A stretch of 64,000 nucleotides of DNA from Zeugodacus cucurbitae (taxonomy: Eukaryota > Arthropoda > Insecta > Diptera > Tephritidae), in NCBI RefSeq assembly GCF_028554725.1, contig NC_071667.1, positions 81,692,001 through 81,756,000 of the forward strand, given 5' to 3'. Below are positions 1 through 12,515 of the stretch, in pieces. The notes beneath the pieces were generated by a model. It ran no database searches and had not been told where the DNA came from. It saw only the letters and a list, made by a program, of their open reading frames with translations. Positions within the stretch are counted from its first letter, which is position 1. The number at the start of each line of letters is the position of its first letter. Position numbers and translations under genes: made by a program.

Positions 1-784
1 AGTGTGACCCACTATCCTTTGTCTGGGCTCTTGTATTTAATTGAAACTTTCTTATTTTTCTACACAGTTTAAATAAATAGCAAAGTACTCAAAATTAATG
101 CGCCCTTTCAAACGTACAAGTACATATTTACATAAGTACAAAAACAACAACGGCGAGCAGAAGAAAAATAACAGCGCTGCAATTACAAAGCGTTAAGTGT
201 GTGTGTGAAGATGCGGCAACAATGAATCCACTCAAAGACAATAACTCACCGAAACTTTTGTGTAGAATGAAAGAAAACAGCCGACGGCTAAATGTGGCCA
301 CAGCTACACAGCATTCAAAAGCAACAGACAACTGGCAACAATTTGCACTGCATCTGCCAGACACACACGCACACAAGTGCATAATGGAATTTGAGGGGTG
401 TGGAGAGCTACTCCTAGCTGAAGAGCTGAGAAAAAAATAAATAATTTACTGAACATTTTAGTTGTTGTTGTAGTAAATGCTGAAGAAGTGCCATAATTGC
501 CAGCGACTAGAACTGCATTTATGTATCTCATTTAAGTGAATAGACGCAGCGCGCGCAAATTATAAAATAATATTAATAACTGTTTTTCTTTTCGCTTTTA
601 TTTTGCTTTTCTTTTTGTTATTTCTATTATTTTTTGCTCTTTTTAGGAAAGTAAATTACGTATACGCAGTGGTGGTCATCAGCGTTGTGAGGAAAAGTGT
701 GCTTGCAGTGCATTGTTATGGTCGAATGAGAGGGCTAGTGTAATAGAATTCTTAGAGTGGGGTTTACTATAGCGTTTGAGAAAG
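1..784. other. AT-rich non-coding stretch
   Basis: Short overlapping open frames occur on both strands here but none resembles a known protein or shows codon-like structure. T-rich runs lie around 585-645. I see no RNA gene or repeat that can be named. Confidence 0.6.
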
Positions 785-851
785 TATTTAACAGTCAACT
801 GAGGGAAAAAAGGCAGTCAGTTGAGCTGCTCAGCGGAAATTAGAGTGGTTG
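785..851 (+). promoter_or_regulatory. Candidate RNA polymerase II core promoter (TATA + Inr)
   Basis: A TATTTAA element lies at 785-791. A TCAGTT initiator lies at 817-822, and its A at 819 would be +1, which puts the TATA-like box at about -34 to -28, a normal spacing for flies. A GGTTG sequence fitting the downstream promoter element consensus RGWYV lies at 847-851 (+29 to +33), one base off the usual position. These motifs are short and can occur by chance. Support comes from the GC-richer, 5'-UTR-like block that follows at about 1125-1390. No open reading frame of a known family follows, so any transcript would begin with a non-coding exon. Confidence 0.3.
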
Positions 852-1774
852 CTAACAGGAGATAATGAGTTGTGCTTAACTTTGAATAGAACTTATTTTG
901 TTTTTGGCCTGCTTATAGTTGTTTTTAATAAATATAGAGAATCTAACTGTAATTATATATGTAATTGCGAAAGTTTAAATAGACATTTTCACAATAATTT
1001 GCATCAACTATTCCGATTTCATATTAAATATGCTTCTGTGTGCGGGAAAGCTGCTTTCTGCGAGATAACTGCAGCTAAAAGCTCAGCTGTCAACGCATTG
1101 AAAATACGCTGCTGGAAGCGCTAAACGGCCAGCAGGCAGCAGCGCATGCCGCGGAAGGGTTAGCGAGGAAGAGAGAGAGTGAAAGAGTCAGAGAGCTTAG
1201 CAAGTGCCAGTTCAAATCTGCCGCACGTACGCTGCCGCGCGCGCTGTAAATAATTGTAATGCAACAGCAGTAGAGTCAACAAGCAACAGTTAGCATATGA
1301 TTACAGTTACGTGCAGGGACATTTATACGCGCGGCCCAGTGGGGCAGCGGGTCGACAGCGCTCCGTAGGAAGCACGCTAAATGTCACTTAATTACAGCAT
1401 GGAGCAGCACAAACGCACAAATTTTGCTGGATATATATATATATGAGCATGAATGCAGTTATTATTATGCAAATATATTTAAATTTTTGTTTTTGCAAAA
1501 TACACAGCACACACAGACCGACGGACAGTTGTATTTTCATTGCTGCAGTCGTACTTTTGTGGTTTCACCGGCGTACGCTTATCGAGCGTTTCGCATGAAT
1601 TATTTGCTCAAATGAAAATTAATTACACATTTGTTGATTCTAAATAATACACCAGTTTCATTCAATGGACAAATATGACAAAGCTTTGACACAACAACAA
1701 CACTAATAACAGCCACAACAAAGTGAAAACAAAAACAATTTAATGCCTATTATGAAATTAATTAATTCAAGTAG
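852..1774. other. Non-coding stretch with GC-richer block, possible 5' UTR exon
   Basis: The interval is AT-rich except for about 1125-1390, which is clearly richer in G+C, with CAG/GCAGC runs, CGCGCGCG and GAGAGAGAG. Such blocks are typical of fly 5' UTR exons or enhancers. No recognised coding sequence is present. Whether the block is transcribed from the candidate promoter upstream is inference only. Confidence 0.3.
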
Positions 1775-1811
1775 CACACACACACACACACACACACTCA
1801 GAGAGAGAGAC
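1775..1811 (+). repeat. (CA)n-(GA)n microsatellite
   Basis: About eleven CA units are followed directly by a short GAGAGAGAGA run. This is a simple sequence repeat with no implied function. Confidence 0.9.
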
Positions 1812-2453
1812 CAGATCTGCAGATAAGATACTTAGGAAATTACCTTTGCTCTTATTTAAATTTGTGTTGTAATTAGAAATGCATTTGTGTGTGTGTGTAG
1901 TTTTGCATATATGCTCAGGCTTAGCAGCAGTAAGTACTGTGTTGTTTATTAGCAATTTCATTTTGTAATAATAATTTATTAAAATTTCACTCGCTTCTTT
2001 GCCTTCGCAATTTAATGCCATTGAATTAGTCAATTGTAAATTGATTCTCGAGGACAATTGCTCTTTCTACATCACCGATAAGTATCTTTCTGGTCAATTT
2101 TGTGTTATTTATTATATTAATTCTTAAGTACCAAATTGTGCATAATTCTCGCATTGTTCTTTTATATAATAAAATGTCTTACATTCAACACTTTCCGTAT
2201 ATAAATATGTACTAAGTACGAATACGTGTATATCTTTTCGAGATGCGTCAGTGAGTCGAGTATAATAAACAATAATGCTTCATATATTTATCGGTAAATT
2301 TCTAATTCAAAGAAAACTTTTTAAGGAATCTCAATATTCTCTAACAAATTCTGTGAAAATATTTTTCCAGCAAAATTTTCTAGAACATACGTGTTTATAA
2401 GAAATATTATAAGAAACCTTTTGTTTAAAATGAAATTCATTAACAAATTACGA
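1812..2453. other. AT-rich non-coding stretch
   Basis: Contains a short TG run near 1888 and otherwise low-complexity AT-rich sequence. I see no gene, RNA or nameable repeat. Confidence 0.6.
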
Positions 2454-2942
2454 AACACCATTAACAAAATAACGAAAATTTTCGTGTCTCGACAAATATT
2501 TTTATTCATTCGTCTAAACTAATATTGTTGCCTTCAAACAAAGTCTCCATTCCGTATAATGCACTTATACCAACGCTTCCTCCAAACGTCGAAACAGTTC
2601 TCAAACATGATTTTGGGATAGCATTTCTCTTTAAGCAATTTCTCAGCCGTTTAAGGTATGAGTATGACTTTTTGAATTGTCTGTTGAATATAGAGCCTGT
2701 GCCATCGTTACAGTATTTGGTCAAGAATTCACTAACAAGCAACGAAGTTCTTTCCTGCTTTTAACAAACGTAAATTGCCAGGTTCATGAAAACTCGTCTA
2801 AAATTAGCGGTTGCTACAGACAAAGTAAGCAATGAGTATATCTGAAAATTTTATTGCACTTCAGTCATGAGTATATAAACAATTGAACTTTCCACAGCTG
2901 TGAAAATTAAAATTTTACAATTCCCGTTATTTTTTGAACACA
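2454..2942 (-). mobile_element. Decayed, internally deleted mariner (DD34D) element
   Basis: The right edge carries the inverted terminal sequence CCCGTTATTTTTTGAACAC at about 2924-2942. A diverged partner, AACAAAATAACGAAAATTTT, is at about 2463-2482. Read on the minus strand, 2742-2506 encodes remnants of the transposase C-terminal half. These include a LVSEFLTK stretch (the LLVREFLxK block after the second catalytic Asp), a KRNAIPKS stretch, and the C-terminal LFEGNNISLDE, which resembles the family's YFEGDNINIDE end. The catalytic region is largely lost and there are frame changes. At about 490 bp against about 1.3 kb for an intact element, it cannot encode a transposase. Copies of the same family are at 11981, 36475 and 52340. 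Confidence 0.75.
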
Positions 2943-4793
2943 TTTACGCGTACTAATACTTTTAGCTATATTTCTTCTCCAATTTTTTTAATCGTCGTCT
3001 TGCATTTATCGGTTAAATATGGGGATCTACACGGTTTGAGCCGCCTCAGAACGTTTGATGGATTTTAAGAGAAGGTTTTTGTTAAGGTTATAGCACTCGA
3101 AGTGTTCCCACAAAATGATGATACTAAGAAGAAACACTTTATCTATCAGATAAAATTAGATTCCAGATAATGTGGGTAAATCATTTGATATATCAAGTAG
3201 AAGGCAGCATAGAAAGTTTGAGTTTATTGATAAAGCAAATGAACATAAAACAAAAATGTCAATAGCAAACCTATTTTTATAATAAAAATGGACTTCATTA
3301 CAGGGCTCTGTGCAAAATCATGCAATTCCTCGAATATTTTCAATGCTAAACTAAACCGTTTTAGTATGGAGATTTCTTTGGAAAAGCTAAAAAATTAAAT
3401 TAATAAAAAATGTCTAGAGACTTTTTCATTAGTAATAATTAAAAATATGTTCAAATTTTAGTTTTTTGTTAATTTAATTTACTTGCACTGAACTAGCCTC
3501 ATATTATATACAATTTATTAAGGAAACCAATAGTTTCGTGAGAATTATGGTTAACGATTGAAGTAAAGAAAAAATAATCGACCTGCCTCTCATTTATAAA
3601 AATAAATTTGATCCACAAGCAATCTAACCTGTCACAAAGTAACCAACAAACTCGGTAGTTCATCAAAAAAACAAAGAATAACATTTTACCAGTTGCAGTA
3701 TTCAAACGTATTTGCATATAGATACAAACGAAATATTTCGACATATGCAAAATATGGAAATGTAAGGTAAAGTTCAAAAATACACTCAACCCTCACCAAA
3801 GTCACTGCCAGCACTACCAATCACCACCGAATGACTTGCTACACGTTCGCGGCGCTGATGATAAGTGATTGTATAACTATACGCATGTGTGAATGTATAT
3901 TCGCCTTCTTTATCAAAAAAAAAAGAAGCACCGGCAATGAATTAAAATGTCAAAACGTGTGCATTTGTTATGTTAATTCGTTAAATAAAAAGTTTCGCAG
4001 CGCAGTCATCAGCATGTTGCAAATAAAAGCAAGTCGCTCGAGTACTACATGTCAAACCAGCAGCAATCCCAATAACTTACGTTTAGGGGTATAAAAAAAT
4101 GTCTTGAAGAATAAATTAAATAGATTAAAAAATGTTATTCTGATTTTTTACAACAAAAATTAAGAATTTTGTAATAAATAATTGTACAGAATATGGTTTC
4201 TAGGCATTTGTATATGGTACACAGATAGATTACATATAAGCTCTCTAGAGGGAATCGAACTAGAATTAGTACAGAACTAATATAATTTCGTGAAATTGGT
4301 AGTAACTAAAGATAACCAAAATAAAAAATAATTTAGAAAAATAAATGTGTTAAAAGCTCATTATAATATATTTTGTTTGTGAGAAAGAGTTTTACACTTC
4401 GTTACTGTCATCATTCATCGATCGTTCTAGTTCAGACTATAGGTATAGAAAAATACATTAATCAATCTCCTTAATACCATCCCACTTTACGATTCTTAGG
4501 TTTATGATGCTATGATTAGAATATTTTCTGGATTATGGCCCTTCTGAAAAGAAGTTTCTCAAATAGTTATTTACAAAATAAAAAAATACATACATATGCA
4601 TGTATGTATATATTTTCCATTTTCTACTTTTAGTAAAATTGTTTTGTTGCTTTACTGAGTCAGTCGTTTCAATCAAACAAAGAATTTTATAAATTTTTTG
4701 TATTTTCAAAGCTCGTTCTTGTATTTTCTAGGTGTAGTTCTTTAAGGACTTCCAAAGCAGATTTGTTTAATTGACTAATTTTAGATTGCAAAC
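2943..4793. other. AT-rich non-coding stretch
   Basis: About 1.85 kb of AT-rich sequence with short A/T runs and an alternating ATAC/ATGT stretch near 4586-4605. The small open frames on either strand look random. Nothing nameable was found. Confidence 0.6.
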
Positions 4794-5182
4794 TTATAGC
4801 GTTTTTAGACAGCCAAATTAATTTATCAATTCCAATTTTGATTGAGAAGATAGTTTTTGCCCTTCATACTGTCGGCTACTCGATAACCGATCATTTTGTT
4901 ATTGCTTTTCATAAGAGGTTGGTAAGTTTCATCAGCTGATTAATATTTTCAGCAGCGGCATCTACCGTAACTTTTTTTTATCAAAATATTCAGCCAATCG
5001 CAGACAAAGAAGGTATATCGTACATCTTGGTCGCAGAGTTGCATTTGATTTTCAAGTCGATTAAAATTCAATTAAAAATAAATGGAGATTTTATTTTGTA
5101 TGGTAAATCGATCTTAATAAGCATTTTAATCGAGCATAGGCCGGTTAATTGATCAATTAGCTCCTGTCTAAAAACGCTATTA
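4794..5182. mobile_element. MITE with TTA target duplication (PIF/Harbinger-like)
   Basis: A perfect 16-bp terminal inverted repeat, TAGCGTTTTTAGACAG, is at 4797-4812 and its reverse complement is at 5164-5179. The element is flanked on both sides by TTA (4794-4796 and 5180-5182), the 3-bp target duplication typical of PIF/Harbinger transposons. The 383-bp interior is AT-rich and non-coding, with a weaker continuation of the inverted repeat inside the termini. With no transposase present, this is a non-autonomous element that would need a source transposase elsewhere. The perfect TIRs and intact duplication suggest a fairly recent insertion. The superfamily is inferred from the duplication alone; a chance TTA match cannot be excluded. 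Confidence 0.75.
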
Positions 5183-7371
5183 GTCTCCATAGTCAAACGG
5201 ATGATTTCAGGCTCTTGCTGTCCACTATATGTTGAGTAACTTATTATTAACTGCTTTTTCGAATTGCTCTTTGAAGCAAAATCTCGGAACCCTCCTAGTT
5301 ACTTCATAGTTATGCTAATGTATATAAAATTTCATCTGAAGTCAATGACTACAACTATACGAGTATGAATTCTAGTGACAAGGCTAAGATTATGTTAGAA
5401 TCGAAGCAATTCACTGATGAGCACTATCATGTCGTTTTTTTGACTGTTTCCGAAGTATGTACTTAACAAATAAAACCAGTTATTCTGTAATAATTTAAAT
5501 AATTTAAAAACCATTATTGTTTCAAAAATCTATTTTCATAGTGTACTCTAATTTTACCGTAAATAACTAATGATATAAGGGGTGATACCAAAATAGTGAA
5601 AAATCAAAAGGGTGAAAAACTTAAAAGTCATCGTCGCTGAGTGCTGGCCGCTGGAAAAACACAATCGCGAACACCACCAAAAACACAACATAAAATGAAA
5701 ATGTAACAACAACAATAACAATATATGTATGTTTGTGCATATGCCTGCGTTCAAATGGCAACCCTTATCAAAATATTTATATGATTTTACATATGCTACG
5801 AAAAGGCAAAAAGAGAGAGGAGTGACTGCGATTGTAGCGACTGGTTGACCGATCACGCAGTGAGCTTTGGGGCTTTTGAGGGGGAAAACGCTTAATGGCC
5901 TGTAATCAGCTTAAAAAAATTACCGGGAAATTTGTAAGCCAAAAGGGTCAATTTACATATATGTGCACATACAACAGCTTATGGAGAGCACGCACACGCG
6001 CACACTTATACATTTACACAAAAGCACGCATATGTGATGTTTCATGGATTCGTACATACACATATGTGACTTATGCATATTCATAAGTTGCCTGCATGGT
6101 GGATGAGCTGACCGCTGCCCTGAGAATCTGTGTGTGTGTGTGTGTGTTTGTATGTGTGGCAGTCAACAATTGTAACATCACCAAAGGCAAATCAACAATC
6201 ATTGTTGTTGCTGTTTATGCTTCTGCTTAATTTGCCAGCACAACGCAAACATACAAACATACATATATCTATATATTATATGCAAAAGTATGGCACACGC
6301 ACTCACGTCCATCATCTAATCCTTTTTCAGTAATAATTTAAAATTCAAACGCAACGCAACGCATCCTTTTTATTTAATTTCCTTTCATTTTTTCCGCCAC
6401 ATTTTGCTCTATTTGTGCGCATTTACATGTGGTAAGGTGAGTGCGTGTGTCTGTATTATATCATAATATGCTGACCACAATATCTGAGCATATCCTCTTT
6501 CCTTTTTGCAGTTGCCATATTTATTTGTTTGTGCGTGTGTTTATGGACATTAAAAATTCAATTGTGGCATGACGGCATGAGCTTTCGCAAATGAAACCTG
6601 TTTGTGGATGCTTCTTGACATTTCGTGCGCACACATATCCTTTTTAGAGTTGCCTTATCCTTGGCTGCACATGACTGCACGTTGATAACATGACCACCGT
6701 GCAGCAGTGTTGCCTAAGGCACGCACGCACACACACAAACACACATGAACACACGCGTACAAATTTCATGTAGTCATGCGTCTGTGTGTGTTGTCTGTTT
6801 ATGCATTTGAAATTAATTCTAAGTTGAAAGGATTAAATCCTGTGAGTCAGGCATTTTTTGTTCACGTTTCTGCTTTGTTAACCTAACAACGCAGCATTTT
6901 CAATTTGTATATTTTTTTCAGGCGTGCCAGTGCTAGCGCTACGACTTGCTGACCTATTTTTATATTTTTTTATTTTTCAAACTGACTTTTGTGATTTGTT
7001 AACGGCATCTTCAGTCGGCAGGCTGGCGTAATTATGCGCAAAATATAATATGCGTATTTTTGTTTTTGCATATTTCTTTTTTGTGCCGTCATGGCTGAGA
7101 AATTCTATAACATTGAAATAATTTTACAGTCAAAGGCATCAAGCATGCCGCTGCTGAATATTCATAAAAAGTTGAAAACTTCTGCATTAAAGGTATGCAT
7201 ATTCAAATCGGAGGACGAAGAAGTTGACGTTTATCTCAGGTTTAGTTATTTAAAATGAATTTTTAATTCAAAACTTTTTTGATTAATTCATATGTGAATT
7301 TGTGTTCAATTTATTTGTGTCGGCTTTTTTATAAGCAGAACAGTAATGGAGTTACAAGTGTGCTTCAGCGC
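5183..7371. other. Non-coding stretch with microsatellites
   Basis: AT-rich sequence containing (TG)n at 6129-6147, several TGTGTG/CACACA runs around 6429-6790, and ATAC-rich patches at 5724-5745 and 6250-6285. No coding sequence, RNA gene or nameable transposon was recognised. Confidence 0.6.
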
Positions 7372-8040
7372 TAATCGAATTATTTTATTCACAAATTTAA
7401 CTTCTCCTCGACTAGGGTGACCCCTATATCCTTTCCTTGGTTTCAAGCGACAATCAATCGTCGATCCATAAGAACCATTACAATTAACATTTTCAATGCT
7501 AGTATTTTTATTTTTTATGTGGATATTAGTTCCGTGAGCAAAGGTATGTTCTCATAGCTCTCTAAAAAATTTCTGAAATATAAGATCTCCTGAAGAACCA
7601 ATTACTTGTGGTTTCGTATCAAATTTTGCTACTCCATTTCCTTGGAAAGGTCCATATCATCGGATTGAAATTCTTAAAATAGATACTAATGGTATTACTG
7701 ACAACATGAAGACGTTGGGATCCAGAACCAGATAATACGGTGAATCCATCGGTCATACGCAGTAATACTGTAATTTTCAATGCTTTGTGGCACCGTGAAT
7801 CAGTCAATGGTGAACTCAAGCGTCACCTTCTTTATATTATGCTCATCCGAAATCATTTTGAGAATTTCGTAATGTTTTTAGCAGTTTACATGTTCACCGT
7901 CTTCGATTCCAAACCATTTAAGAATAATATTTTCTCTCGCGCAAAGATCGGACTATTTCATCTAATAATTTCTTTCTTATCAGTAAATAGTGTTTCTTTA
8001 GGACACGAAATTTCATTTGATACATTCTGATACATTTTTT
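7372..8040 (-). pseudogene. Unidentified decayed protein-coding sequence
   Basis: Read on the minus strand, this interval gives long coding-like stretches that switch frame several times and contain a few stops. The clearest block runs from about 7655 down to 7372. It begins FQGNGVAKFDTKPQVIGSSG, has one in-frame stop about 35 residues in, and ends DCRLKPRKGYRGHPSRGEVK, with two cysteines 8 residues apart. Upstream blocks include LKWFGIEDGEHVN and FTVLSGSGSQRLHVV in other frames. I do not recognise the family. Sequence complexity and composition differ from the AT-rich flanks, which favours a dead gene or a captured foreign sequence over chance. An unspliced exon cluster with sequence errors is an alternative. 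Confidence 0.35.
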
Positions 8041-11000
8041 CAAAGTACTCTAAATCGTTTATCTATAGAACCAATTGTCCGACGGGTGTGAAATAAATAG
8101 TACATATCATTCTCATAGAAATAAATCATACCATCTTCTCAGCATGGCCGGTATCTTTATAAATATAACTAACAGACCGTTCCGGCTTCGCACGGGTTTA
8201 AATAAACATTTCAAAAGTTATAAGTTTTTACACACTTATACACATTCTCCCATACAGTTGTATGTACTTTCCCGTTTCTTGCGTAGGTGCATATAAAAAG
8301 TGTAAAATGAGGAAAATTATTTGTAATGAGCTAAAACTTATTACTACCTCTAGTCTTTCATGTCTTTCTCTCTGATTGTGAATGCGTTGGGAACGCTCAG
8401 AGATGGACTCCCCAGTACAAGCTTATGATATTTCTAATATTTTGTTTTACAAGCCGCTGGGCACGCTCCATACTCGACCCTCAAGCGCGTACTTGGGAGG
8501 TTCTGAAATTTTGTTCAGCAAGCAGCTGCTTAAATTTTACTTAAATTGGTCCTAATAGTAAGTTTTATATAAAAAATTGATTTTTTTGCACGAATAATGT
8601 ATTGTCCCAGTTAACCGTGCAAAAAGGAGATCAACTGTAGTTATTTAAGTGATAATCACGTTTTTACAAATTAGTTCGAATTATTTTCCTGCTTCCGAAA
8701 TTCCACGATGGTGTAAGAAAATGTAAGCCACGTATTTGAAGTTTCAAGATGAAGTTGTTGTCCAACTAGGGATTCTTATATGTTTACCTATACATTGCCT
8801 TTGTACTTTATATTTCCATTTCCAATTATTAGGACTAAAAGGACTAATAAGAATTCTACTCAATAACAAATATTAATTAACATAATTTAATTCATATTTA
8901 GTAGAGAACACTCGCTCGAAGTAGTTATCCCTATATATTGACGAGTGAGCATAAAAATCTCTTGAAATATGTATTTTCAACAAGAAAAAATGTATATCAA
9001 ATTAAAACATTTCTTATATATATTGTATACTCACATATGCATAAATATCTCGCTACATGTGAAATCTTTTAAATATTACAGTTAATTGAATTTATTTAAT
9101 TTTCCATGTTATTTCAAAGTTTAAATACACTTTTCCATATCTACTAACTCAATTATTTCATTTATTTCAGTAAACTATTGTACATGCATACACATATGCT
9201 CCAAGAAACATTCACAGAAATTTCGCATCTCAGCCTTTTTGTTATTATAACAGAGTTGCAAAAATACGGGAATGTTTAAATAAATGTGAAGTGTATAACT
9301 GCTGCACGAAATGGAAATATTATTTTGCCCCAAAACTTGTGCTCGCAACCAAAACTTTTGCATTTTGTTCAAGTGAAAAACTGAAAAATACTGGATATGA
9401 GCAATTTTCTGCTTGCAATTTGAGAAATGACAATGGCAGCTAAGGAAAATTGCTAGTAAGTACACTCTTTGTTTTTGGGGGCGATGAAGTGTGTGGGAAC
9501 CGTGTGCGTTGTAATTTTACGCATTTTTCTCCTTCCTCTTTCGTAAAAAGACGGCAAACACAAAAACAAAATTTTATTCTGTTTCTGATTTGTTTCTTTA
9601 ATTTAGTTTAAAAAAGTGGGTAAATTGCAGAGCTGTCAGTAAAATTGGCAAATTTTATAAATTAAAATCGGATTTTTTGTATCAATGTTGAAAATTTAAA
9701 ACTATAATTTTTGGGAAATTTCAATCATATATTTAATTTTTCTATCTTTAAATACAAATATTTGTATTGCTTTCTATTTTATCTCAAGTAAAGTGAAAAT
9801 ATGAAAGAATATTTTTTTACATCGATAAATGATAAAATATATAGTTTTAATGGATATCAAACATTAATAAATATACTTCTCAAATTTAAATGCTCAAAGC
9901 ATTTTTTAAACATAATATATATATATAATACAATTAAATATACTCGTAAAGCCTTCCTATTAAAAATAATATATTCATATATACGAGTATTTTTCTATAT
10001 TATATATTTTAAAATATCAATTTTCACTCAACCGAAGTAGTTACTCACAAAAGCTTAGTCGTATACCTCTCACTACTACCAATATTACTAAATTATATAT
10101 GCATATTAAGCCAGAGTCAAGCCTTAAGTATGAATATGCGTCCAAGCCACACCGAAGTGGTCTACTCCATGATAATTATCTCTATGCCGATATAATTGAG
10201 TATGTATTGCTGCATTATCAGCTTTGTTGTGTGTTCCAAGAGCTCCCATTGTCCATAAACAATAATTCATATTGCAATAGAAGTGTCTCCTTACCAAGCG
10301 CACAATAAACCAATATCTAAATCACTTATTAGATACACATAGACTTTCATACCAATATTACTACAATATAATAATATAATATAATCAGAGAAGATTTAGT
10401 TTGATATATACATATATTCCTTTAGTTATTGGTTGCTCAATTAATATATATATTATAATTGTTTGATAAATTAGATTTGAATTTGATGAGTGGGAATTCT
10501 AAAGGCAAGACGACAATTGTAAATCCTCAGCTAATACCACCGGAAACCTCATGAAATTTCTTTTATGTTTAAGAAGCATGTAAACGGGCAATATATGTAT
10601 TCATTGAGATCCAATAAAAAACTTTATTTATAAGGTCTCCATACAACATCTTCCAAGTCATTCGAATTTGAGATATTCGAACAGATTGAGTATTGCTGAA
10701 ATTATCAAACAACGGAGATCAGAAAGATCATTAATCCATTTATTCCAACACTCACTTCCGAACTGCCTATGATATATACATTTCCCTAAGTATCTAATAT
10801 AATTTGCTCTAGAACAGATCTATAGAAGAATCATTTTAACCGACTTTACAGTTAAACATTTCTCAATGGAACCAATCTTTGGACAACAAGAGAAGGATGA
10901 TTTTGGTTGTCAGAATAGAGAGTCACAAATTTCTCAATGGTTGGAGCAATATATCTGTCTATTTATAGCGAATATTACCGAAAGTAATTCATTACAATAG

Positions 11001-11980
11001 AAAAATCTTTCTAAAGATGGTATAGATCGAATCTCTTATTTATATAGTAGCATACTTCTGACTAATTCGAAGTGTCATCCTTTGAGGGTATTATTCTGAA
11101 ACAAGCAGTTACACACATATCTCAGTGACTGTAACTGTTTGACATCACCACTTTACTGTTCATTGAATAGGCACTAGCAAATAATTTGGAAATTTCGATG
11201 AACCAAGATATGCAAGCCGATATGTACAATTGCCACCACCGCTTAGATTAATGTGAGCAATTCGATCGGCTCTCGGTGTTGTTGTGGCTGTGATAATGAA
11301 TTGGTGGCATCAATCGCATTCATTGTTTGACTATAGCTCAACCGAATGCATGCGCATACATACGTACATATTTACACACTCATATTGATATCAACATTTC
11401 ATAGCTTCATAGAAGTCTATATAAACGTATATGCATTAGTGGCAGGCAAATCGTTGGCAATTTCTCTTTCCCAAATCCTCATTGTTTCTACTCTTGTACG
11501 AGTATTTGTGTTATTGTTCTCATTGAATGCGTTGTGTACGTATATTTCAAATATTTAGCACGCACTCGGAGATTAGGATTACCTCATTGATATGCATGCG
11601 ACATTGTAATGATGGTTAAAATCGAATTAACCTTTGTAATGTAATGTATATGAGCTTGGTAATTGGTGTTTGCGGCACATTTTTCAAATTTAGACTGCGG
11701 CATTAGATAACCTCGTTTAGATGAATGTGAATAATTATACATACAACCAAGTCAGTAATGCCGGTGTATTATAATATTTGAGCATTTGATTTTTGATTTT
11801 TATTCAAATGACCGTATTGGCATTAGTTTTTTAGATACTAAAATGAAAAAAAAAATTGTTCGTAACAAGACATCAAATCTAACTTTCAGACCAAATCTTT
11901 GGAATGACAAATAATATGTATAAGAATTGTGCAATGGATATTAGACGATATTATAAAAAAGAGACACAGAAATCGAAGTC
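8041..11980. other. AT-rich non-coding stretch
   Basis: About 3.9 kb with very AT-rich portions (9650-10100, 10310-10480), including ATATAT and AATATAAT runs. Small open frames are numerous but random-looking. No terminal inverted repeats or recognised protein homology were found. Confidence 0.6.
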
Positions 11981-12515
11981 GTGTTCAAAAAATAACGGGA
12001 ATTTTAAAATGTTGTAGATTTGGAGAGTCAAATTATCCATTGTTATATTTTTCATTATAATGAGATTATTATATATTGTATCCGATGGCTGCGCGGTAGA
12101 GCAAAGGGCCACATTGAGGTTCCTTATCTTATTTCGATCTTGAACTAGCATGTTGACTCCAACTTTTTTGGACCTTAGATATTTCGATGTCCAAATTTCT
12201 TATTATGTTGAAGTCGCTAAGGTTAGACGTGTTTTTATCACTCTTGACCATTTTCATTTGTTACACGATCACACTTCATTGCTTGTTCGTGAATTCTTGT
12301 CCAAAAAAAATACAGCAACGGTGCCCCAGCCTCTATATTCGCCGGGTATGACTACATGTGATTTTTGCTATTTTTAAAAATAAAGAAGATCTTAAAAGGC
12401 CGAAAAATCGCTGAGAGAGCCAAGGCTATCCAAAAAATCGTGTTTGACAAGTGGAAGAAACTCTGTCATAAGTCCAAGATATCGAATGGAAAGTACTTTG
12501 TAAGGGAATGAATAT
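11981..12515 (+). mobile_element. Decayed mariner (DD34D) element
   Basis: The 5' terminal sequence GTGTTCAAAAAATAACGGG is at 11981-11999. Downstream, 12150-12377 translates to a degraded transposase. A DHTSLLVREFL block carries the second catalytic Asp but has lost the residues between it and the His-Thr. It is followed by PQPLYSPGMTTCDF, which holds the third catalytic Asp position (usually YSPDMAPCDF). The frame breaks after this; 12390-12515 still shows the tail (DKWKK LCHK, matching the family's DWKKRWHKC). The 3' terminal repeat is not visible. Unlike the other copies, the interior at about 12075-12200 carries a segment also found at 44110-44235. Confidence 0.7.

Noticed and set aside
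4245..4310. tRNA-like B box on the minus strand (GTTCGATTC)
   Set aside because: No matching A box or cloverleaf could be drawn upstream.
7372..8040. Nuclear copy of mitochondrial DNA
   Set aside because: Composition and translated blocks do not resemble any mitochondrial protein or rRNA that I can recognise.
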